NCBI GenBank assembly: GCA_021151825.1
Contig: JAGKWQ010000015.1
Span: 1-64,000, forward strand
DNA length: 64,000 nucleotides
Reading direction: 5' to 3'
From: Cellvibrionaceae bacterium
Lineage (GTDB): Bacteria; Pseudomonadota; Gammaproteobacteria; Pseudomonadales; Cellvibrionaceae
The notes below the pieces were generated by a model. It made no database searches. It was not told where the DNA came from and saw only the letters and a program-made list of their open reading frames with translations. How positions within the stretch are numbered: the stretch's first letter is position 1; each line of letters starts with the position of its first letter. Of the stretch, positions 58,359-64,000 are shown in pieces. Made by a program: the position numbers and the translations under genes.

Positions 58359-59549
58359 CTAACGCGCCGGTACTCTCACCCCATGCTTGCGCAAAACCTT
58401 CCGCACCTGATCCAGTGGAATAGCCTCCACGGTTTGTCCATTGCCACTCACTGTGGTTGCCATGAACAGGGCGTTATAGACCGACTCCTCTACCGCATCC
58501 ACGCTGGCCTGGAACACTGCACTCATCTGGTCGTTCGCCAGCTCGGTAGTTTGCAACCGTACCGCATCAAACTCACGCCGCACTGACTCGGCGGTCGAAA
58601 ATGCCAGTATGTAGTCGCCGCTACCATTGGATGCGGAACTGCCGGTACGTCCCAAGCCCATCATGCCGCGTGAGGCTAAACGCCGCAGATTGCGATCCGA
58701 TAAGGGCGCATCGGTGGCAATAACAATGATCACCGAACCATCGCCGCGATCATCAGCCAATCCACGTGTATTCTCCCGCGCAGCAACCGCGTTCTGAAAC
58801 GCATAACGATCCAGTTCGCGCCCCACGGGCGCACCTTCCACCTGCAGCACACCGCCGAAGTTGGCTTGCACCAGCACGCCTACTGTCCAGCCGCCCAGAC
58901 TCTCGGGCAGCTTACGCGATGACGTACCTATGCCAGCCTTCCAGCCGAACGCCGTCGTGCCGGTGCCAGCTCCGACACTGCCTTCCTGCACTGGCCCGCT
59001 CTTCGCGCTTTCCAGTGCAGTGCGCACCGCCGCAGCGGTGATCGGGCGTGCACGGATGTCATTAAGTCTGCCGTCATTAGTCTCGCCCACGACCACATTC
59101 AACGAGCGCACTTGCTGCATATCCGGCTGTGCCAGCATCCACTCGGCCATTGCGTCGGCGGCTTTCCACACGCACAGCGTGCAGGTCAGCAGGATCGGGC
59201 TTTCCAGCTCGCCCAGCTCGTTGATCTGGGTGGTGCCGATAAATTTGCCGAAGCCATTGCCCACGTGCAGTGCTGCGGGCACCCGTGAACGATAGGCATT
59301 ACCAGGGTGCGACAGGATCGCGGTGATTCCGGTGCGAACTGTGTCGCCTTCGCGCAGCGTCACCTGGCCGACACGTACGCCAGCAACATCAGTGATCGCG
59401 TTGTGAGTGCCAGGGCTGAAGATGCCCGGCGCGACGCCCAGCTCTCGCGCTCGTACACGTGGTTCGTCCTTCGCCGTAGCGGTCAGGACACAGAGCCCCG
59501 CCAGCACCACAGCCAAGCGGAGGAAAAGGCGATGTAGCGTGCGGTACAT
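58359..59549 (-). CDS. Secreted P1 family (DmpA-type) aminopeptidase
   Basis: Peptidase of 396 residues of the P1/DmpA family (L-aminopeptidase D-Ala-esterase/amidase), which self-cleaves to expose a Ser nucleophile. The signal peptide is MYRTLHRLFLRLAVVLAGLC and runs to about residue 25. Motifs: GVAPGIFSPGTHNAITDVAG, VGAGTGTTAFGWKAGIGTSS, and the cleavage region GDGSVIIVIATDAPLSDRNL with the Gly-Ser pair. The start at 59549 has an AAGGA ribosome binding site; the frame extends upstream only by fusing to a broken GFA sequence. GC content by eye is clearly above its neighbours, a sign of acquisition. Confidence 0.88.
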   Translation of the reverse strand: MYRTLHRLFLRLAVVLAGLCVLTATAKDEPRVRARELGVAPGIFSPGTHNAITDVAGVRVGQVTLREGDTVRTGITAILSHPGNAYRSRVPAALHVGNGFGKFIGTTQINELGELESPILLTCTLCVWKAADAMAEWMLAQPDMQQVRSLNVVVGETNDGRLNDIRARPITAAAVRTALESAKSGPVQEGSVGAGTGTTAFGWKAGIGTSSRKLPESLGGWTVGVLVQANFGGVLQVEGAPVGRELDRYAFQNAVAARENTRGLADDRGDGSVIIVIATDAPLSDRNLRRLASRGMMGLGRTGSSASNGSGDYILAFSTAESVRREFDAVRLQTTELANDQMSAVFQASVDAVEESVYNALFMATTVSGNGQTVEAIPLDQVRKVLRKHGVRVPAR

Positions 59550-59584
59550 GGGATTCCTTACGGACGTTGGGGAGCTGCCTCGAA

Positions 59585-59925
59585 CAATGCCATCCCCGTT
59601 CTGCTCGTCAACGTTTATGATTTTTATTGATTCAGGTTGTGGTGTTAAACAGCGCAAATTTATCTCCATTTCATCGGTATTTAAACGCGGGATATAAAAA
59701 GGTTTTATGCCGCAGGTTTTGCAGAATTTGTGTTTGGCTATGGGGGTATTGAATGTGTGAGATTATCTTCACCGGCAGTGATGCGAAAATTGTGCAGTGG
59801 CACAATTAAATGTAGAAAGCCGTTCACATTACAGATTGAGCAATTGCAGTTTTCGACTTCAACTCGTCTGGTGCTTCCACTTCAAGTTTTATCGTGCCGC
59901 AACGGCAACTGCCTTGGTAGATCAT
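59585..59925 (-). pseudogene. Broken GFA family gene (copy 3)
   Basis: A GFA-type protein can be read in pieces. MIYQGSCRCGTIKLEVEAPD starts at 59925, then after a frameshift near 59865 come ENCNCSICNVNGFLHLIVP and FRITAGEDNL. After a second small deletion near 59760 come AKHKFCKTCGIKPFYIPRL and EINLRCLTPQPESIKI. It aligns with the intact gene at 56423 but has two frame breaks, and its end is lost at about 59600, where the P1 peptidase leader begins. Confidence 0.85.
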
Positions 59926-59950
59926 TATGTTTCCTATTCTTTTGGGGATT

Positions 59951-60550
59951 TCAATTAGTAAGGTCTGTTGTTTTACTTTTTTGATAATTAAACAAGTTTC
60001 TGTCATTGATCACAATGGTTCTAGCGGCCCAATCGCCAATCCGCTGTTTCTTTTTGTTTATGAGCAGCAGTAGATCAATAATGCCTAAGACCCACAAAAA
60101 ACAATTTCTAACTACCGATTGCCACGGGCTACATGTTTGTTTGGTGTTTTCACGTAAAACAGTAATTTTCATTATTATTTTCCCAATACTTTTTCCGTAA
60201 AAAATACTGTCCTGAAATAAAATATATAAGACAGCGATGATCGCGGGTATTGCAGTGGGAATAACGTGTGAGTCTGCTATAAAAATAAACATGTAAACAA
60301 TTGCGATATCTATGAGCCTTGCAACTATTCGTTCCGGCGCTGAGGCATATATGTTTATTGAGTCTGAGTGTTGTGTATAGCTCGGTTTCATGTCTTGAGT
60401 AATAGCGGGAATATTACGGTTATCTAATTCCTGCTGCAAAACCGTTCGTGCAGTCTCGCTCAATTCTGTGGATGACAACCGTAATAGTTCATGTGTTTCC
60501 AGTAATCTGAATCTGGCTGCTAATTGTTCAATGTTTAGATCCATTTTCAT
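59951..60550 (-). CDS. RDD family membrane protein
   Basis: Protein of 199 residues. The first 70 residues are soluble and helical (LLRLSSTELSETARTVLQQE). The RDD domain begins ERIVARLIDIAIVYMFIFIA with the signature Arg and Asp residues, and three membrane helices follow, with SIGKIIMKITVLRENTKQTC and RNCFLWVLGIIDLLLLINKK, then RIGDWAARTIV. RDD proteins are linked to transport or ion homeostasis; no specific role is visible. It lies 25 bases upstream of the broken GFA gene. Confidence 0.87.
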   Translation of the reverse strand: MKMDLNIEQLAARFRLLETHELLRLSSTELSETARTVLQQELDNRNIPAITQDMKPSYTQHSDSINIYASAPERIVARLIDIAIVYMFIFIADSHVIPTAIPAIIAVLYILFQDSIFYGKSIGKIIMKITVLRENTKQTCSPWQSVVRNCFLWVLGIIDLLLLINKKKQRIGDWAARTIVINDRNLFNYQKSKTTDLTN

Positions 60551-60621
60551 TGGAGTCCTTAAAGTGAGGTGTAAGTTAGAGCCGATAGTTGAGGCATGTG
60601 AATCTACCCCAAAAACAAAAA

Positions 60622-60655
60622 AGCCGCTACAAATTGCTTTGTAGCGGCCAAGCGG
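60622..60655. terminator. Rho-independent terminator
   Basis: Stem GCCGCTACAAA/TTTGTAGCGGC with a short ATTGC loop, preceded by A runs. On the minus strand it follows the PEP-CTERM gene at 60677 and ends in a T run. Confidence 0.75.
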
Positions 60656-60676
60656 GACGTTATTGCTAACGGAGAA

Positions 60677-61294
60677 TTAATGGGTTTTGGTTCTGCGGCC
60701 AAAGGCGATAGCGGTGAGGCCGATGAGCAAGAGTGCTAATGGTGATGACTCGGGAACTTTTGCAGATTCGTTGATGGTGAAATTATCCATGACGAAGTGT
60801 TCGCCACCTTCGCCGGGAATTGTTGGTGAGCCACCCCAGGAGCGGAAGCTGAGTTTGTTGATGCCGTTATAATTAAAATCAAACCATTGTGCGCTGGTGG
60901 TGTTGACGATAACGGTTTGGGTGAAGAGTAAAACGTTATTTAAAAAACCGCTGACTTCTACGTTCAATCCATTATTCCAGGCAGCCGTTAAATAGGTGCC
61001 GTTGAAATTAAAAATATCGCCGGTAATGGTTGAAGTAGTGGCGAAATTATTAAAGGCGGCGTAATTGCCGGAAACAACGCCGGTTTCAAAACCGGTGCCG
61101 GGTAGTGTGTCTTTGTGGATGTAGGCAACGCTGGTCCAGAATTCGTCGCCCCAATTTAAACCGTGATAACCCGCAGCAATAGCATCGGATTCGGTTGCCG
61201 GTAAATCATCGAAAGTAATTATAGTGGCGTTAGCGGTTGCGCTGAGGCCGAGTGAGAACAACATGGATAATACGAGTGATTTGGTCTTGAGCAT
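60677..61294 (-). CDS. PEP-CTERM sorted exported protein (second)
   Basis: Secreted protein of 205 residues. Signal peptide to about SATANA/TIITF, then a beta-rich body beginning FDDLPATESDAIAAGYHGLN, typical of a large family of PEP-CTERM extracellular proteins. The C-terminal sorting signal is present: VPESSPLALLLIGLTAIAFG followed by RRTKTH. The motif reads PES instead of PEP but keeps the hydrophobic helix and basic tail. No exosortase lies in the window. Gly-rich and Trp-containing body (SFRSWGGSPTIPGEGG) suggests a lectin-like sandwich. Confidence 0.87.
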   Translation of the reverse strand: MLKTKSLVLSMLFSLGLSATANATIITFDDLPATESDAIAAGYHGLNWGDEFWTSVAYIHKDTLPGTGFETGVVSGNYAAFNNFATTSTITGDIFNFNGTYLTAAWNNGLNVEVSGFLNNVLLFTQTVIVNTTSAQWFDFNYNGINKLSFRSWGGSPTIPGEGGEHFVMDNFTINESAKVPESSPLALLLIGLTAIAFGRRTKTH

Positions 61295-61372
61295 GATATG
61301 GCGTCCGTTAGTTGATATTTTTGATTGAGCTTTTTTGTACTTATTTCGAATTACCGCGATGTGAGTTTGACG

Positions 61373-61462
61373 TTGGGGTTAGTGTTTCGAAACCCTCGAG
61401 CCATGGATGGCGAAAGGGAGCTACATGGATGTATTTATGCGTTTTCGAAACACTAACCCCAA
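61373..61462. repeat. 90-bp palindromic element with 20-bp perfect arms
   Basis: TTGGGGTTAGTGTTTCGAAA (61373-61392) and its exact reverse complement (61443-61462) bracket a 50-base centre with GAGCCATGGATGGCGAAAGG and CTACATGGATGTATTTATG. It looks like a dispersed repeat or a small non-autonomous element. No flanking direct repeat was seen. Confidence 0.85.
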
Positions 61463-61490
61463 TGGGCAAACGGACTACGAAGTAATTTCA

Positions 61491-61526
61491 AAAAAACCGC
61501 CTGCAAAAAACACAGGCGGCTTTTTC
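61491..61526. terminator. Rho-independent terminator
   Basis: Stem CCGCCTG/CAGGCGG with an A-rich loop and flanking A and T runs, downstream of the CBM protein stop on the minus strand. Confidence 0.8.
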
Positions 61527-61580
61527 ATTTAAAAAGTAATGACCGAATAAAATAATTTTTTATGAGAGCCGGGGCGGTTA

Positions 61581-64000
61581 TTAAAGCCCGGTCAGGCGCA
61601 CCTCCCAGATTGAATAACCCCATTGATTACCCGCGCTGCGTGCCGTGCCGTAAATGCGCACGTAGCGATAGTTTCCATTCAATGACAGTGTGTCGGTGCG
61701 AGTGCCGAATGTGCCGTCGGATTTGCTTGTGATATCGGTCCAGTTGGCGTTGTCATTGGAGCCCTGGACTTTGTAAGCGCCGGCATTTGCCGCTTCCCAA
61801 TCGATTGCGATATTGGTCAGTGTTTTTGCGCTACCCAGATCCAGGGTTAACCAGCTTGGATCAATCGCGTGTGCAGATTCCCAGCGCGTGCCACCGTTTT
61901 TATCAATCGCATTTGCTGCTGCAGTTAACGCCGTGCTGGCGGTTGCACTGACGGGTGTTAATGGACCTGCAGTCGCAACACTGGATGACGAACTGCTGCT
62001 TGGCGTTGTGCCCTGCGCGTAGACTTTCAATTCGAAAATTGAGTAGCCCCAGGTATTTCCGGTGCTGCGTGCCGTTGCATAAACACGCACGTAACGATAA
62101 TTGCCGCTTACCGTGTGGGTATCCGTGCGGTTGCCAAACGCCGCGCCGGTCACGGTCTTCAATGTGGTCCAGCTGGTGCCATTGGTTGAACCTTGCACTT
62201 CATAGTTAGCGGCGTTCGCTGCTTCCCAATCGATAACCACTTGGGTTAATGCGCGACTGCTGCCGAGGTCTACCATGATCCAGCTTGGGCTGACACCGTG
62301 GTTGGATTCCCAACGGGTTCCCGCATTGCCGTCTACCGCGTTCGCTGCAGGCGACATAGTGGTGCTGGCGGTAACCGGGCGACCTTGTGATACCAGCACA
62401 CCGGTTGATGGAGTGCTGCTGGAACTGACGGGCGTGGATGAAGAGCTACGGCTGCTGGATGACGCACTGCTAACCGGATTGCTGTTGCCCGTGAAGGACA
62501 CGGCAATCGTATGGCTCGCGGAAATCGCATTGAAGGTGTAGCTATTCAATGCGCCGAGTGAAACACCATCCACAATCACGTTTGCTACTTGCTGGCCGGC
62601 AGGTGGAGTGAAGGTGTAAGTTGCCGAGTCAGTGTTGTTTTTGCTGTAGCGAACAGTGCCGGTGGGTGTGATGCTGCCTGTGCCATCCAGGTTGATGGTG
62701 TAGATGCGGTGCGGTTTCAGGTCTACCGCCATTAACTGCACATCGGCCACCTCAACCACTTCACCTGCCGGTGGACGGAACCAGAAGCGGAAGTTGCGCT
62801 CGTTCGCCGGTGGCAAGGCCGCGAAGTTAGTAAAGCTTTCGTAAGTGCCGTCGGTATTGCTGTTGGTCCAGTTGATCAGGGTGTTATTGGCGGTGCCGTA
62901 TTCCGCCCTGAACTGTGCCAGGCTGCGGGGGGATGATTTATCGCCCGCGACCAATACTTCTTTCACTTCGTAGTTCGGGTCGATAACCACGCTGACCCAC
63001 AGGTCCTGATTGTCTGCCACACCGGGAATGCCGCTGGCTTTGTTGCCGGTTGAGCCATCCACTGCACGTGCAGCTGCACCCCACCATTCAGTTTCCCAGC
63101 CGGAACTCGCGCCGGAGAAATTGGTAGCGCTGATCGCTGGAACCAATGGATCACCGGAACCGATGTAAGCCACTTCGCGGATTACAACATCATCGATATA
63201 AGTAGTCGCGTTGCCCATTCCACCGAAGAGGAAAGCGAGGCGGCCCGCGTTATCACCGGCGGTGAAATCGATATTGAAGCTGTAGTTAGCATTAGTGGTT
63301 CCCAATGCAACGGTTTGTAGCAAGTAAGTGCCAGCCGCTGATGGGTTCAGTTGATCTTCCGACAAACGCAATTGAATGTTGCGTGGCGATTCAGCGCGCG
63401 CACGGAAGGTCACTTGATAGCGATAGTTACGCTTCAAACCGAAACCTTGTGTGTGCAATTGGTAAGAACCTGAACCGGTGCCTTGAGCCGCGGCAGTAAT
63501 GCGTGCTTCGCCATTAACGACTGAGTAAGCCGCACCCGAACCGTCATAGTTCTCGCCCGCCCAACCGGCCAAACCACCAGCGAAATTGCCGTTGTTCAAC
63601 ACGTTGATGGAGCGATCCAGTTGCGCTGTGCCAGCCGGTTTTGGATAAACGTTGGCGACATCTTCAAAGGCTTTGAATTCGAGCAGCCAGATCGGCTCGG
63701 CTTTGTCGATACGTCCCTTGGTAACCAGCTTGATGTAACGGTAAGTCTTGTTCACATCAAAGGTATGGGTGGCCCAGCCTACGCTTTGCTGGTCAGACGT
63801 GAGTACATGTTCCCAGCTACCGGAGGAGGTTTTGCCGTAGATGTCGTAGGACTTGGGCAGGTTCCAGCTCCACTCGATCCAGAAATATTTGATCGGTTTG
63901 TCCATACCGTAATCGATGGTGACAGAGTGGTTATTGTCGTCGCGCGGGGTCGCCCACTTGGAACCGACGTAACCGTCCGCCGCGTTTTTAGCACTGTTAT
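61581..64000 (-). CDS. Large multi-domain CBM32 protein, 5' part beyond the window
   Basis: Partial reading frame of about 806 residues that runs off the right edge; the frame continues upstream of the internal Met at 63905 (SAKNAADGYVGSKWATPRDD), so the true start is not in the window. Order from the N-terminal side: F5/8-type C (CBM32-like) domain, CBM4/9-like beta-sandwich (NGNFAGGLAGWAGENYDGSG), a third sandwich, a short bacterial repeat (TGSITPTGTVRYSKNNTDSA), then Ser-rich linkers and two C-terminal CBM32 domains (ANAVDGNAGTRWESNHGVSP and ANAIDKNGGTRWESAHAIDP). It is a secreted carbohydrate-binding protein; a catalytic domain may lie upstream. Polyserine linkers are again typical of Cellvibrio. 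Confidence 0.88.
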   Translation of the reverse strand, partial: NSAKNAADGYVGSKWATPRDDNNHSVTIDYGMDKPIKYFWIEWSWNLPKSYDIYGKTSSGSWEHVLTSDQQSVGWATHTFDVNKTYRYIKLVTKGRIDKAEPIWLLEFKAFEDVANVYPKPAGTAQLDRSINVLNNGNFAGGLAGWAGENYDGSGAAYSVVNGEARITAAAQGTGSGSYQLHTQGFGLKRNYRYQVTFRARAESPRNIQLRLSEDQLNPSAAGTYLLQTVALGTTNANYSFNIDFTAGDNAGRLAFLFGGMGNATTYIDDVVIREVAYIGSGDPLVPAISATNFSGASSGWETEWWGAAARAVDGSTGNKASGIPGVADNQDLWVSVVIDPNYEVKEVLVAGDKSSPRSLAQFRAEYGTANNTLINWTNSNTDGTYESFTNFAALPPANERNFRFWFRPPAGEVVEVADVQLMAVDLKPHRIYTINLDGTGSITPTGTVRYSKNNTDSATYTFTPPAGQQVANVIVDGVSLGALNSYTFNAISASHTIAVSFTGNSNPVSSASSSSRSSSSTPVSSSSTPSTGVLVSQGRPVTASTTMSPAANAVDGNAGTRWESNHGVSPSWIMVDLGSSRALTQVVIDWEAANAANYEVQGSTNGTSWTTLKTVTGAAFGNRTDTHTVSGNYRYVRVYATARSTGNTWGYSIFELKVYAQGTTPSSSSSSSVATAGPLTPVSATASTALTAAANAIDKNGGTRWESAHAIDPSWLTLDLGSAKTLTNIAIDWEAANAGAYKVQGSNDNANWTDITSKSDGTFGTRTDTLSLNGNYRYVRIYGTARSAGNQWGYSIWEVRLTGL

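Noticed and set aside
59550..59669. N-terminal extension of the P1 peptidase (MEINLRCLTPQPESIK)
   Set aside because: These residues are the tail of a broken GFA gene that happens to be in frame; the signal peptide starts at 59549.

Overview
The window looks like a chromosomal segment of a Cellvibrio-like gammaproteobacterium (Cellvibrionaceae). I infer this from the gene order lpoA-yraN-diaA-dolP beside rsmI, holD-rimI next to an rRNA operon end, and secreted carbohydrate-binding proteins with long polyserine linkers, which are a hallmark of Cellvibrio and Saccharophagus. No database search was possible, so every family name rests on motif recognition.

Layout. 1-100: the 3' end of a 5S rRNA with its terminator. 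0.3-10.3 kb: housekeeping and regulation (HolD-like, RimI, a RegB/RegA-type redox two-component pair, a MATE exporter, RF3, a secreted TonB_C protein, cNMP-binding and PilZ proteins). 10.3-12.6 kb: a histone H1-like Lys/Ala protein, about 1 kb without a clear gene, and an orphan ExbD. 12.7-22.3 kb: a YbaK-type deacylase, a class Ic aminotransferase, M48 protease with LemA, and the dolP-diaA-yraN-lpoA cluster divergent from rsmI. 22.3-28 kb: a LuxR regulator, a PEP-CTERM protein, and a secreted GH5-fold/PKD/CBM2 protein whose catalytic residues are all replaced, next to a membrane-spanning AraC regulator. 28.5-30.1 kb: small accessory genes. 30.4-40.7 kb: a large signalling block with a REC-PAS-kinase-REC hybrid, a winged-helix protein, two DUF5985 membrane proteins, a 2115-residue soluble poly-HAMP/GAF/kinase/REC3 hybrid, and a CheR-like protein that has lost its SAM motif. 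40.7-46.4 kb: a ferritin-like protein, a Crp/Fnr regulator, a 50-residue membrane protein, and a two-component pair divergent from PepSY and cytochrome b561 genes. 46.6-54.8 kb: an iron-type locus with candidate Fur boxes, a CpxRA-like pair, a TonB-dependent receptor, DUF3649, a PepSY reductase and DUF3325. 54.7-61.3 kb: accessory genes (topoisomerase IB, GFA proteins, a stress protein, a P1 peptidase on a GC-rich patch abutting a broken GFA copy), REP-type palindromes and a second PEP-CTERM protein. 61.6-64 kb: a large multi-CBM32 protein running off the right edge.

The strongest leads are the GH5 pseudoenzyme with its transmembrane AraC neighbour, the poly-HAMP signalling cluster with a visible internal recombination scar, and a short AGTCTTCCTTCT element that occurs as a 34-bp palindrome between lemA and the M48 gene and again inside the M48 gene between 8-bp direct repeats.
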